A stretch of DNA of 44,193 nucleotides. Origin: Mesostigma viride (Eukaryota; Streptophyta; Mesostigmatophyceae; Mesostigmatales; Mesostigmataceae). Positions 10,101-23,699 of the stretch are shown in pieces. The notes under the pieces were generated by a model that saw only the letters and a program-made list of their open reading frames with translations, was not told the DNA's origin and made no database searches. A program made the position numbers and the translations under genes. The stretch's first letter is position 1, and every line of letters starts with the position of its first letter. The stretch lies in assembly GCA_009746045.1 (NCBI GenBank), contig RPFO01001890.1:1-44193 (forward strand). The letters are read 5' to 3'.

Positions 10101-13100
10101 GATTCATGAGGAAGGGTGCTAGCTGCGGTGTCCACTGGTGTCAGGTAGACAGAGATGAGACGGAGTATCATAAGGAAGGACGCTAGCCGCGGTGTCCACT
10201 GGTGTCAGGTAGACAGAGATGAGACGGGGAATCATAAGGAAGGGTGCTAGCCGCAGTGTCCACGGGTGTCAGGTAGACAGAGATGAGACAGAGTATCATG
10301 AGGAAGGATGCTAGCCACGGTGTCCACTGGTGTCAGGTGGACAGAGATGAGACGGGGAATCATAAGGAAGGATGCTAGCCGCGGTGTCCACTGGTGTCAG
10401 GTAGACAGAGATGAGACGGAGAATCATAAGAAAGGATGCTAGCCACGGTGTCCACTGGTGTCAGGTAGACAGAGATGAGACGGAGTATCATAAGGAAGGA
10501 TGCTAGCCGCGGTGTCCACTGGTGTCAGGTAGACAGAGATGAGACGGGGAATCATAAGGAAGGGTGCTAGCCGCGGTGTCCACTGGTGTCAGGTAGACAG
10601 AGACGAGACGGGGAATCATAAGGAAGGGTGCTGGCCGCGGTGTCCACTGGTGTCAGGTAGACAGAGATGAGACGGAGAATCATAAGGAAGGGTGCTAGCC
10701 GCGGTGTCCACTGGTGTCAGGTAGAAAGAGATGAGACGGGGAATCATAAGGAAGGTTGCTACCCGCGGTGTCAACTGGTGTCAGGTAGACAGAGATGAGA
10801 CGGGGAATCATAAGGAAGGATGCTAGCCGCGGTGTCCACTGGTGTCAGGTAGGCAGAGATGAGACGGGGAATCATAAGGAAGGGTGCTAGCCGCGGTGTC
10901 CACTGGTGTCAGGTAGACAGAGACGAGACGGGGAATCATAAGGAAGGGTGCTGGCCGCGGTGTCCACTGGTGTCAGGTAGACAGAGATGAGACGGAGAAT
11001 CATAAGGAAGGGTGCTAGCCGCGGTGTCCACTGGTGTCAGGTAGACAGAGATAAGACGGGGAATCATAAGGAAGGTTGCTACCCGCGGTGTCAACTGGTG
11101 TCAGGTAGACAGAGATGAGACGGGGAATCATAAGGAAGGATGCTAGCCGCGGTGTCCACTGGTGTCAGGTAGACAGAGATGAGACGGGGAATCATAAGGA
11201 AGGGTGCTAGCCGCGGTGTCCACTGGTGTCAGGTAGACAGAGATGAGACGGGGAATCATAACGAAGGGTGCTGGCCGCGGAATCCACTGGTGTCAGGTAG
11301 ACAGAGATGAGACGGAGAATCATAAGGAAGGGTGCTAGCCGCGGTGTCCACTGGTGTCAGGTAGACAGAGATAAGACGGAGAGCCATGGGGAAGGGTGCT
11401 AGCTGCGGTGTCCACTGGTGTCAGGTAGACAGAGATGAGACGGAGAATCATAAGAATGGGTGCTAGCCGCAGTGTCCACTGGTGTCAGGTAGACAGAGAT
11501 GAGACGGGGATGGGGAAGGGTGCTAGCCGCGGTGTCCACTGGTGTCAGGTAGACAGAGATGAGACGGGAAATCATAAGGAAGGGTGCTAGCCGCAGTGTC
11601 CACGGGTGTCAGGTAGACAGAGATGAGACGGGGAATCATAAGGAAGGGTGCTAGCCGCGGTGTCCACTGGTGTCAGGTAGACAGAGATGAGACCGGGAAT
11701 CATAAGGAAGGGTGCTAGCCGCAGTGTCCACTGGTGTCAAGTAGACAGAGATGAGACGGAGATGGGGAAGGGTGCTAGCCGCGGTGTCCACTGGTGTCAG
11801 GTAGACAGAGATGAGACGGGGAATCATAAGGCACCGTGCTAGCCGCGGTGTCCACTGGTGTCAGGTAGACAGAGATGAGACGGGAATCATAAGGAAGGGT
11901 GCTAGCCGCAGTGTCCACTGGTGTCAGGTAGACAGAGATGAGACGGAGAGTCATACGGAAGGGTGCTAGCCGCGGTCTCCACAGGTGTCAGGTAGACAGA
12001 GATGAGACGGGGAATCATAAGGAAGGGTGCTAGCCGCAGTGTCCACTGGTGTCAGGTAGACAGAGATGAGACGGGGATGGGGAAGGGTGCTAGCCGCGGT
12101 GTCCACTGGTGTCAGGTAGACAGAGATGAGACGGGGAATCATAAGGCACCGTGCTAGCCGCGGTGTCCACTGGTGTCAGGTAGACAGAGATGAGACGGGG
12201 AATCATAAGGAAGGGTGCTAGCCGCAGTGTCCACTGGTGTCAGGTAGACAGAGATGAGACGGAGAGTCATACGGAAGGGTGCTAGCCGCGGTCTCCACAG
12301 GTGTCAGGTAGACAGAGATGAGACGGGGAATCATAAGGAAGGATGCTAGCCGCGGTGTCCACTGGTGTCAGGTAGACAGAGATGAGGCCGGGAATCATAA
12401 CGAAGGGTGCTGGCCGCGGAATCCACTGGTGTCAGGTAGACAGAGATGAGACGGAGAATCATAAGGAAGGGTGCTAGCCGCGGTGTCCACTGGTGTCAGG
12501 TAGACAGAGATAAGACGGAGAGTCATGGGGAAGGGTGCTAGCTGCGGTGTCCACTGGTGTCAGGTAGACAGAGATGAGACGGAGAATCATAAGAATGGGT
12601 GCTAGCCGCAGTGTCCACTGGTGTCAGGTAGACAGAGATGAGACGGGGATGGGGAAGGGTGCTAGCCGCGGTGTCCACTGGTGTCAGGTAGACAGAGATG
12701 AGACGGGAAATCATAAGGAAGGGTGCTAGCCGCAGTGTCCAAGGGTGTCAGGTAGACAGAGACGAGACGGGGAATCATAAGGAAGGATGCTAGCCGCGGT
12801 GTCCACTGGTGTCAGGTAGGCAGAGATGAGACGGGGAATCATAAGGAAGGGTGCTAGCTGCGGTGTCCACTGGTGTCAGGTAGACAGAGACGAGACGGGG
12901 AATCATAAGGAAGGGTGCTGGCCGCGGTGTCCACTGGTGTCAGGTAGACAGAGATGAGACGGAGAATCATAAGGAAGGGTGCTAGCCGCGGTGTCCACTG
13001 GTGTCAGGTAGACAGAGATAAGACGGGGAATCATAAGGAAGGATGCTAGCCGCGGTGTCCACTGGTGTCAGGTAGACAGAGATGAGACGGGGAATCATAA

Positions 13101-16100
13101 CGAAGGGTGCTGGCCGCGGAATCCACTGGTGTCAGGTAGACAGAGATGAGACGGAGAATCATAAGGAAGGGTGCTAGCCGCGGTGTCCACTGGTGTCAGG
13201 TAGACAGAGATAAGACGGAGAGTCATGGGGAAGGGTGCTAGCTGCGGTGTCCACTGGTGTCAGGTAGACAGAGATGAGACGGAGAATCATAAGAATGGGT
13301 GCTAGCCGCAGTGTCCACTGGTGTCAGGTAGACAGAGATGAGACGGGGATGGGGAAGGGTGCTAGCCGCGGTGTCCACTGGTGTCAGGTAGACAGAGATG
13401 AGACGGGAAATCATAAGGAAGGGTGCTAGCCGCAGTGTCCACGGGTGTCAGGTAGACAGAGATGAGACGGGGAATCATAAGGAAGGGTGCTAGCCGCGGT
13501 GTCCACTGGTGTCAGGTAGACAGAGATGAGACGGGGAATCATAAGGAAGGGTGCTAGCCGCAGTGTCCACTGGTGTCAAGTAGACAGAGATGAGACGGAG
13601 ATGGGGAAGGGTGCTAGCCGCGGTGTCCACTGGTGTCAGGTAGACAGAGATGAGACGGGGAATCATAAGGCACCGTGCTAGCCGCGGTGTCCACTGGTGT
13701 CAGGTAGACAGAGATGAGACGGGGAATCATAAGGAAGGGTGCTAGCCGCAGTGTCCACTGGTGTCAGGTAGACAGAGATGAGACGGAGAGTCATACGGAA
13801 GGGTGCTAGCCGCGCTCTCCACAGGTGTCAGGTAGACAGAGATGAGACGGGGAATCATAAGGAAGGGTGCTAGCCGCAGTGTCCACTGGTGTCAGGTAGA
13901 CAGAGATGAGACGGGGATGGGGAAGGGTGCTAGCCGCGGTGTCCACTGGTGTCAGGTAGACAGAGATGAGACGGAGAATCATAAGGAAGGGTGCTAGCCG
14001 CGGTGTCCACTGGTGTCAGGTAGACAGAGATGAGACGGGGAATCATAAGGAAGGGTGCTAGCCGCGGTGTCCACTGGTGTCAGGTAGACAGAGATGAGAC
14101 GGGGATTCATAAGGAGGGGTGCTAGCCGCGGTGTCCACTGGTGTCAGGTAGACAGAGATGAGACGGGGAATCATAATGAAGGGTGCTAGCCGCGGTGTCC
14201 ACTGGTGTCAGGTAGACAGAGATGAGACGGGGATTCATAACGAGGGGTGCTAGCCGCGGTGTCCACTGGTGTCAGGTAGACAGAGATGAGACGGGGAATC
14301 ATAAGGCACCGTGCTAGCCGCGGTGTCCACTGGTGTCAGGTAGACAGAGATGAGACGGGGATTCATAAGGAGGGGTGCTAGCCGCGGTGTCCACTGGTGT
14401 CAGGTAGACAGAGATGAGACGGGGAATCATAAGGCACCGTGCTAGCCGCGGTGTCCACTGGTGTCAGGTAGACAGAGATGAGACGGGGAATCATAAGGAA
14501 GGGTGCTAGCTGTGGTGTCCACTGGTGTCAGGTAGACAGAGATGAGACGGGGAATCATAACGAAGGGTGCTGGCCGCGGTATCCACTGGTGTCAGGTAGA
14601 CAGAGATGAGACGGAGAATCATACGAAAGGGTGCTGGCCGCAGTGTTTACTGGTGTCAGGTAGACAGAGATGAGACGGAGATGGGGAAGGGTGCTAGCCG
14701 CGGTATCCACTGGTGTCAGGTAGACAGAGATGAGACAGGGAATCATAATGAAGGGTGCTAGCCGCAGTGTCCACGGGTGTCAGGTAGACAGAGATGAGAC
14801 GGGGAATCATACGGAAGGGTGCTAGCCGCGGTGTCCACTGGTGTCAGGTAGACAGAGATGAGACGGGGAATCATAAGGAAGGACGCTAGCCGCGGTGTCC
14901 ACTGGTGTCAACTAGACAGAGATGAGACGGAGAATCAAAAGGAAGGGTGCCAGCCGCAGTGTCCACTGGTGTCAGGTAGACAGAGATGAGACGGAGAATC
15001 ATGAGGAAGGATGCTAGCCGCGGTGTCCACTGGTCTCAGGTAGAGAGAGATGAGACGGGGATTCATAAGGAACGGTGCTAGCCGCGGTGTCCACTGGTGT
15101 CAGGTGGACAGAGATGAGACGGAGAATCATAAGAAAGGATGCTAGCCGCGGTGTCCACTGGTGTCAGGTAGACAGAGATGAGACGGGGAATCATAAGGAA
15201 GGGTGCTGGCTGCGGTGTCCACTGGTGTCAGGTAGAAAGAGATGAGACGGGGAATCATAAGGAAGGGTGCTAGCCGCGGAATCCACTGGTGTCAGGTAGA
15301 CAGAGATGAAACGGATCGAGATGGGGAAGGATGCTAGCCGCGGTGTCCACTGGTGTCAGGTAGACACAGATTAGACGGAGAATCATAAAGAAGGGTGCTA
15401 GCCGCGTTGTCCACTGGTGTCAGGTAGACAGAGATGAGACGGGGAATCATAAGGAAGGGTGCTGGCCGCGGTGTTTACTGGTGTCAGGTAGACAAGGATA
15501 AGATGGGGAATCATAAGGAAGGGTGCTAGCCACGGTGTCCACTGGTGTCAGGTAGACAGAGATGAGACGGGGATTCATAACGAAGGGTGCTAGCCGCGGT
15601 GTCCACTGGTGTCAGGTAGACAGAGATGAGACGGGGATTCATAACGAAGGGTGCTAGCCGCGGTGTCCACTGGTGTCAGGTAGACAGAGATGAGACGGGG
15701 AATCATAAGGAAGGGTGCTGGCCGCGGTGTTGACTGGTGTCAGGTAGACAGAGATAAGATGGGGAATCATAAGGAAGGGTGCTAGCCACGGTGTCCACTG
15801 GTGTAAGGTAGACAGAGATGAGACGGGGATTCATAACGAGGGGTCCTAGCCGCGGTGTCCACTGGTGTCAGGTAGACAGAGATGAGACGGGGAATCATAA
15901 GGAAGGGTGCTAGCCGCGGTGTCCACTGGTGTCAGGTAGACAGAGATGAGACAGAGTATCATAACGATGCTAGCCGCGGTGTCCACTGGTGTCAGGTGGA
16001 CAGAGATGAGACGGGGAATCATAAGGAAGGATGCTAGCCGCGGTGTCCACTGGTGTCAGGTAGACAGAGATGAGACGGAGAATCATAAGAAAGGATGCTA

Positions 16101-19100
16101 GCCGCGGTGTCCACTGGTGTCAGGTAGACAGAGATGAGACAGAGTATCATAAGGAAGGGTGCTCGCTGCGGTGTCTACTGGTGTCAGGTAGAAAGAGATG
16201 AGACGGGGAATCATAACGAAGGGTGCTACCCGTGGTGTCCACTGGTGTCAGGTAGACAGAGATGAGACGGGGAATCGTAAGGAAGGGTGCTACCCGCGGT
16301 GTCCACTGGTGTCAGGTAGACAGAGACGAGACGGAGAATCATAAGGAAGGGTGCTAGCCGCGGTCTCCACTGGTGTCAGGTAGACAGAGATGAGACGGAG
16401 AATCATAAGGAAGGATGCTAGCCGCGGTGTCCACCGGTCTCAGGTAGACAGAGATGAGACGGAGAATCATAAGGAAGGGTGCTAGCCGCGGAATCCACTG
16501 GTGTCAGGTAGACAGAGATGAGACGGGGAATCATAACGAAGGGTGCTGGCAGCGGTATCCAGTGGTGTCAGGTAGACAGAGATGAGACGGAGAATCATAA
16601 GGAAGGGTGCTAGCCGCGGTGTCCACTGGTGTCAGGTAGACAGAGATAAGACGGAGAGTCATGGGGAAGGGTGCTAGCTGCGGTGTCCACTGGTGTCAGG
16701 TAGACAGAGATGAGACGGACAATCATAAGAATGGGTGCTAGCCGCAGTGTCCACTGGTGTCAGGTAGACAGAGATGAGACGGAGATGGGGAAGGATGTTA
16801 GCCGCGGTCTCCACTGGTGTCTGGTAGACAGAGATGAGACGGGGATGGGGAAGAGTGCTGGCCGCGGTGTCCACTGGTGTCAGGTAGACAGAGATGAGAC
16901 GGAGAGTCATACGGAAGGGTGCTAGCCGCGGTGTCCACTGGTGTCAGGTAGACAGAGATGAGATGGGGATGGGGAAGGGTGCTAGCCGTGGTGTCCACTG
17001 GTGTCAGGTAGACAGAGATGAGACGGGGAATCGTAAGGAAGGGTGCTAGCCGCAGTGTCCACTGGTGTCAGGTAGACAGAGATGAGACGGAGAATCATAA
17101 GGAAGGGTGCTAGCCGCGGTGTCCACTGGTGTCAGGTAGACAGAGATGAGACAGGGAATCATAATGAAGGGTGCTAGCCGCGGTGTCCACTGGTGTCAGG
17201 TAGACAGAGATGAGACGGGAAATCATAACGAGGGGTGCTAGCCGCGGTGTCCACTGGTGTCAGGTAGACAGAGATGAGACGGGGAATCATAAGGCACCGT
17301 GCTAGCTGTGGTGTCCACTGGTGTCAGGTAGACAGAGATGAGACGGGGAATCATAACGAAGGGTGCTGGCCGCGGTATCCACTGGTGTCAGGTAGACAGA
17401 GATGAGACGGAGAATCATACGAAAGGGTGCTGGCCGCAGTGTTTACTGGTGTCAGGTAGACAGAGATGAGACGGAGATGGGAAAGGGTGCTAGCCGCGGT
17501 ATCCACTGGTGTCAGGTAGACAGAGATGAGACAGGGAATCATAATGAAGGGTGCTAGCCGCAGTGTCCACTGGTGTCAGGTAGACAGAGATGAGACGGGG
17601 AATCATAAGGAAGGACGCTAGCCGCGGTGTCCACTGGTGTCAACTAGACAGAGATGAGACGGAGAATCATAAGGAAGGGTGCCAGCCGCAGTGTCCACTG
17701 GTGTCAGGTAGACAGAGATGAGACGGAGAATCATGAGGAAGGATGCTAGCCGCGGTGTCCACTGGTGTCAGGTAGACAGAGATGAGACGGGGAATCATAA
17801 GAAAGGATGCTAGCCGCGGAATCCACTGGTGTCAGGTAGACAGAGATGAGACGGGGAATCATAAGGAAGGATGCTAGCCGCGGTGTCCACTGGTGTCAGG
17901 TAGACAGAGATGAGACGGGGATTCATAAGGAACGGTGCTAGCCGCGGTGTCCACTGGTGTCAGGTAGACAGAGATGAGACGGGGATTCATGAGGAAGGGT
18001 GCTAGCTGCGGTGTCCACTGGTGTCAGGTAGACAGAGATGAGACGGAGAATTATAAGGAAGGGTGCTAGCCGCGGTGTCCACTGGTGTCAGGTAGACAGA
18101 GATGAGACGGAGATGGGGAAGGATGTTAGCCGCGGTCTCCACTGGTGTCTGGTAGACAGAGATAAGACGGGGAATCATAAGGAAGGGTGCTAGCCGCGGT
18201 GTCCACTGGTGTCAGGTAGACAGAGATGAGACGGGGAATCATAAGGAAGGGTGCTAGCCGCAGTGTCCACTGGTGTCAGGTAGACAGAGATGAGACGGGG
18301 AATCATAAGGAAGGGTGCTAGCCGCGGTGTCCACTGGTGTCAGGTAGACAAAGATGAGACGGGGAATCATAAGGAAGGGTGCTGGCTGCGGTGTCCACTG
18401 GTGTCAGGTAGAAAGAGATGAGACGGGGAATCATAAGGAAGGGTGCTGGCTGCGGTGTCCACTGGTGTCAGGTAGACAGAGATGAGCCGGGAAATCATAC
18501 CGAAGGGTGCTGGCCGCGGTGTCCACTGGTGTCAGGTAGACAGAGATGAGACGGAGAGTCATACGGAAGGGTGCTAGCCGCGGTCTCCACAGGTGTCAGG
18601 TAGACAGAGATGAGACGGAGAATCATAAAGAAGGGTGCTAGCCGCGGTGTCCACTGGTGTCAGGTAGACAGAGATGAGACGGAGAATCATAAGGAAGGGT
18701 GCTAGCCGCGGTGTCCACTGGTGTCAGGTAGACAGAGATGAGACGGGGAATCATAACGAAGGGTGCTGGCCGCGGTATCCACTGGTGTCAGGTAGACAGA
18801 GATGAGACGGAGAATCATACGAAAGGGTGCTGGCCGCAGTGTTTACTGGTGTCAGGTAGACAGAGATGAGACGGAGATGGGAAAGGGTGCTAGCCGCGGT
18901 ATCCACTGGTGTCAGGTAGACAGAGATGAGACAGGGAATCATAATGAAGGGTGCTAGCCGCAGTGTCCACGGGTGTCAGGTAGACAGAGATGAGACGGGG
19001 AATCATAAGGAAGGACGCTAGCCGCGGTGTCCACTGGTGTCAACTAGACAGAGATGAGACGGAGAATCATAAGGAAGGGTGCCAGCCGCAGTGTCCACTG

Positions 19101-21920
19101 GTGTCAGGTAGACAGAGATGAGACGGAGAATCATGAGGAAGGATGCTAGCCGCGGTGTCCACTGGTGTCAGGTAGACAGAGATGAGACGGGGAATCATAA
19201 GAAAGGATGCTAGCCGCGGAATCCACTGGTGTCAGGTAGACAGAGATGAGACGGGGAATCATAAGGAAGGATGCTAGCCGCGGTGTCCACTGGTGTCAGG
19301 TAGACAGAGATGAGACGGGGATTCATAAGGAACGGTGCTAGCCGCGGTGTCCACTGGTGTCAGGTAGACAGAGATGAGACGGGGATTCATGAGGAAGGGT
19401 GCTAGCTGCGGTGTCCACTGGTGTCAGGTAGACAGAGATGAGACGGAGAATCATAAGGAAGGGTGCTAGCCGCGGTGTCCACTGGTGTCAGGTAGACAGA
19501 GATGAGACGGAGATGGGGAAGGATGTTAGCCGCGGTCTCCACTGGTGTCTGGTAGACAGAGATAAGACGGGGAATCATAAGGAAGGGTGCTAGCCGCGGT
19601 GTCCACTGGTGTCAGGTAGACAGAGATGAGACGGGGAATCATAAGGAAGGGTGCTAGCCGCAGTGTCCACTGGTGTCAGGTAGACAGAGATGAGACGGGG
19701 AATCATAAGGAAGGGTGCTAGCCGCGGTGTCCACTGGTGTCAGGTAGACAAAGATGAGACGGGGAATCATAAGGAAGGGTGCTAGCTGTGGTGTCCACTG
19801 GTGTCAGGTAGACAGAGATGAGACGGAGATGGGGAAGGGTGCTAGCCGCGGTGTCCACTGGTGTCAGGTAGACAGAGATGAGCCGGGAAATCATACCGAA
19901 GGGTGCTGGCCGCGGTGTCCACTGGTGTCAGGTAGACAGAGATGAGACGGAGAGTCATACGGAAGGGTGCTAGCCGCGGTCTCCACAGGTGTCAGGTAGA
20001 CAGAGATGAGACGGAGAATCATAAAGAAGGGTGCTAGCCGCGGTGTCCACTGGTGTCAGGTAGACAGAGATGAGACGGAGAATCATAAGGAAGGGTGCTA
20101 GCCGCGGTGTCCACTGGTGTCAGGTAGACAGAGATGAGACAGGGAATCAAAAAGAAGGGTGCTAGCCGCGGTGTCCACTGGTGTCAGGTAGACAGAGATG
20201 AGACGGAGAATCATAAGGAAGGGTGCTGGCCGCGGTGTCCACTGGTGTCAGGTAGACAGAGATGAGACGGGGATTCATAACGAGGGGTGCTAGCCGCGGT
20301 GTCCACTGGTGTCAGGTAGACAGAGATGAGACGGGGAATCATAAGGCACCGTGCTAGCCGCGGTGTCCACTGGTGTCAGGTAGACAGAGATGAGACGGGG
20401 AATCATAAGGAAGGGTGCTAGCCGCGGTGTCCACTGGTGTCAGGTAGACAGAGATGAGACGGGGAATCATAAGGAAGGGTGCTAGCTGTGGTGTCCACTG
20501 GTGTCAGGTAGACAGAGATGAGACGGGGAATCATAACGAAGGGTGCTGGCCGCGGTATCCAGTGGTGTCAGGTAGACAGAGATGAGACGGAGAATCATAC
20601 GAAAGGGTGCTGGCCGCAGTGTTTACTGGTGTCAGGTAGACAGAGATGAGACGGAGATGGGGAAGGGTGCTAGCCGCGGTCTCCACAGGTGTCAGGTAGA
20701 CAGAGATGAGATGGAGAATCATAAGGAAGGGTGCTAGCCGCGGTGTCCACTGGTGTCAGGTAGACAGAGATGAGACGGGGAATCATGAGGAAGGATGCTA
20801 GCCGCGGTGTCCACTGGTGTCAGGTAGACAGAGATGAGACGGAGAATCATAGCGAAGGATGCTAGCCGCGGTGTCCACTGGTGTCAGGTAGACAGAGATG
20901 AGACGGAGAATCATAAGGAAGGGTGCTAGCCGCGGTGTCCACTGGTGTCAGGTAGACAGAGATGAGACGGGGAATCATAAGGAAGGGTGCTGGCTGCGGT
21001 GTCCACTGGTGTCAGGTAGAAAGAGATGAGACGGGGAATCATAAGGAAGGGTGCTGGCTGCGGTGTCCACTGGTGTCAGGTAGAAAGAGATGAGACGGGG
21101 AATCATAAGGAAGGGTGCTAGCCGCAGTGTCCACTGGTGTCAGGTAGACAGAGATGAGACGGGGAATCATAAGGAAGGGTGCTAGCCGTGGTGTCCACTG
21201 GTGTCAGGTAGACAGAGATGAGACGGAGAATCATAAGAAAGGGTGCTAGCCGCGGTGTCCACTGGTGTAAGGTAGACAGAGATAAGACGGAGAATCATGA
21301 GGAAGGGTGCTAGCTGCGGTGTCCACTGGTGTCAGGTAGACAGAGATGAGACGGGGAATCATAAGGAAGGGTGCTAGCCGCGGAATCCACTGGTGTCAGG
21401 TAGACAGAGATGAGACGGGGATTCATAACGAAGGGTGCTAGCCCCGGTGTCCACTGGTGTCAGGTAGACAGAGATGAGACGGGGATGGGGAAGTGTGCTA
21501 GCCGCGGTGTCCACTGGTGTCAGGTAGACAGAGATGAGATGGAGATGGGGAAGGGTGCTAGCCGCGGTATCCACTGGTGTCAGGTACACAGAGATGAGAC
21601 GGAGATGGGGAAGGATGCTAGCCGCGGTCTCCACAGGTGTCAGGTAGACAGAGATGAGACGGAGATGGGGAAGGATGCTAGCCGCAGTGTCCACCGGTGT
21701 CAGGTAGACAGAGATGAGACGGAGATGGGGAAGGATGCTAGCCGTGGTGCCCACTGGTGTCAGGTGTGCAGAGATAGGACGGAGATGGGGAAGGGTGCTA
21801 GCCGCGGTGTTCCTCTGTGTCAGGTGGACAGAGATGAGACAGAGATGGGGAAGGATGCTAGCCGCGGTATCCAGTGGTGTCTGGTAGACAGAGATGAGAC
21901 AAGGATTGGGAAGGATTCTG
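7121..21920. repeat. 14.8-kb minisatellite of 64-nt and 60-nt units
   Basis: The whole interval is a head-to-tail array of one unit carrying GCTAGCCGCGGTGTCCACTG, GTGTCAGGTAGACAGAGATG and then AGACGGGGAATCATAAGGAA. Most units are 64 nt; a second class replaces the AATCATAAGGAA end with ATGGGGAA and is 60 nt. At this spacing about 230 units fit. Each unit contains a CCGCGG palindrome and two GGTGTC words 10 bp apart. Variants (CACCG in place of GAAGG, AATGGG, TTTACTGG, CAACTAGAC) recur in the same order at several places, so the array has higher-order repeats. The 64-nt length breaks every reading frame, so it is not coding overall. It separates the TIR exon from the ankyrin exons. Confidence 0.98.
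17340..19800. repeat. Higher-order tandem duplication, period 1400 bp
   Basis: Within the minisatellite, about 1.0 kb starting near 17341 recurs almost unchanged from 18741, including the rare variants AACGAAGGGTGCTGG, GTTTACTGG, the GATGGGAAAGGG unit, CAACTAGAC and the GATGTTAGCC unit in the same order. The 1400-bp offset equals twenty 64-nt plus two 60-nt units. The same leading block is also recognisable near 14545 and 20525. This is the expected product of recent unequal exchange or segmental tandem duplication. Confidence 0.85.
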
Positions 21921-22249
21921 CCTATATTACATGGAGCTGCTAAAAAATGGACTCGAACGGGTAAGTTAAAAAGATAAGAAACTTAACATATATACCCACA
22001 TGGACTGGTACACCGCTCCGCAGCGAAAGCACCCCAATGGTTAGCTTATGGGCTTCGGACCCTGGCGTGCTAGCCACAGGCCTCCATTCTTGTTTCTGTG
22101 GTTTCCCATATTGCAGGCTACACCGCATCTCTGTGAGACATACGCAAGGGCTCACCTACAATCAGCAAGCAAGCATTATGCATTGCCACGTTTTGCACCT
22201 GCAGTGGCCGGCCATAGGGCACGCTTACCAAGGACTTGGTTACACTCAC
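21921..22249. other. Spacer between minisatellite and last ankyrin exon
   Basis: Unique sequence without a supported exon. On the minus strand it starts directly after the GTGAGT donor of the ankyrin exon and is therefore read as intron. A second in-frame donor-like GTAAGC lies at about 22223. Confidence 0.45.
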
Positions 22250-22396
22250 CACGCTCAATTTGGCCAGTGCGGCAGCTGGCGGCTGAGATTTAATGGCTTT
22301 GGCACGAAGCTTCGCGGCATCAAGCGCGTCCCGCAAGGTGCGGACAATCTCCTCTTTTTCATCTCCATCGGCAAGATCGAGAGGCGTCTTCCCCTC
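22250..22396 (-). CDS. Terminal ankyrin-repeat exon with charged helical tail
   Basis: A 49-codon phase-0 exon on the minus strand between CTTCCACAG and a perfect GTGAGT donor. It begins EGKTPLDLA, the first half of an ankyrin repeat in the form that closes an array (PLDLA in place of PLHLA). It continues with an acidic/basic helical segment (DEKEEIVRTLRDAL) and an Ala-rich end. It is the same gene as the ankyrin exons upstream, with identical phase and strand. Because it ends in a consensus donor, further coding exons must follow; the only candidate downstream is the TIR exon at 6517, but that acceptor is phase 1 relative to the TIR frame, so an unseen small exon or a base error is needed. 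Confidence 0.8.
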
Positions 22397-22798
22397 CTGT
22401 GGAAGTATAGCACATGACCGAGTCGCCGCCGATGCATACAGGACCAGGCATATTCAAGGCACGATATATCCTGGGTGCATACCTGTACCAAGAGAATTCC
22501 TAACCTGGCCCACCTGGTCACAAAAATTTGGGTGCTCCGGTCAACCGAGCCATCCAGCGACCGGCCAACTGATCGCCCACAGCTCATTAACCAGCGGATC
22601 TGGACAACAACACCCCAACAGGGCCAGACATGTACATTATTTATTTTGAAGGGTATGGGACCAGCCGTGTATGTCAAATAAATGAACTCGAGAACGGGCC
22701 TGGGTCCCAAGAGGGCTGGGGACATGCTATACTAGGGTGCGCGCGTCGCAAGGTTAAGTTGCGTACGTATGTGACTTGAAAGCAAACATACGAGCCCA
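22397..22798. other. Intron sequence
   Basis: Unique sequence between the terminal ankyrin exon and the left edge of the 1.03-kb array. No exon-like frame with good splice sites is seen. Confidence 0.5.
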
Positions 22799-23600
22799 CC
22801 TGTGCACCCCTGGGCATCATCACGGTCATTGGTCGACGAGGCTACAGGCTCTTGAGTGAGGTGGACATAAAAGGCTGCGCTGCCCATGCGTACCCCATTC
22901 CCACAACCACCACCCACATCGACGTTGGAACGGCAGCAGTGCACACGTATGGAAGAAATATACTTTGGTCGCCGCACGACTGACACGCCAAAAGGGACAA
23001 GAAATGGCCAGAGCCTAGCGGCAAGGGCCGCGATGCGCACGCGCACGTGCTTAAAAGCCTGGGACTGGCTGGGAGGGAAAGTCCCACAAAAGGACGCATT
23101 GAGGAGAAGGGGACACCCACGCATGCACAGCCAGGGTGACACCATGCACGCGCCCAATGTGGCTAGACCGGTCGGCCAACAGAAAAAAGCTCTCGTGTGA
23201 CAGCGCGCCGGCATGGCGTGTTCTCCAACATGAGCCGAACGACGTAACCAAGTGGGCACACAAGCATCCACGTGGGTAATAGGAGGATGAGTCCAGATGT
23301 CATCAGTACCAGGGGGGAGGGCGTGGGGATACAACCATGCAGCCATTGGTCACGATGATAAATACATGCCAAAGTGCACACAAGTACCCCAGTCCCAACA
23401 TGGATGGGGCGATGCATGGTACAAGGCTAGCCACTGCCAGGCATCTGGCCGCGCTGAAACCAGCTGAGCTGAAGCGCACCCTGTCTGAAACACCTCGGGC
23501 TGCTGGAACAGACACAACAGCTGTCACCGTTCTGGTGTCCAAAAGCAGCGCCACCGCGGGCAAAAGTGGTCTGGCCACCAGGACCAGGGCGCGCGCTCAC

Positions 23601-23699
23601 ATTGTTCTTGGCCTCCAGATCGGCGCCGCTTTCGATAAGGTGCTTCACCACCTCCAGTTCGCCCCCGGCTGACGCCCAATGCAGCGGGGTCCACCCATC
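23601..23699 (-). CDS. Ankyrin-repeat exon A
   Basis: Exactly 33 codons, phase 0 at both ends, between GCGTCCAG and GTGAGCGC. It encodes one ankyrin repeat: DGWTPLHWAS, then GELEVVKHLIESGADLEAK. Ligand-facing codons (3, 8, 11, 12, 14) read Trp, Trp, Ala, Gly, Glu. It differs from exon B at 12 bases, all changing the amino acid. Its C-terminal EAKNN is shared with exon D. Confidence 0.9.

Noticed and set aside
7121-21920. CRISPR-like array
   Set aside because: Units abut directly with no unique spacers, and the context is eukaryotic; it is a minisatellite.
21410-21943. 177-codon protein with 20-residue repeats
   Set aside because: It is open only because the last units are 60 nt long; the frame is lost elsewhere in the array and both strands are open.
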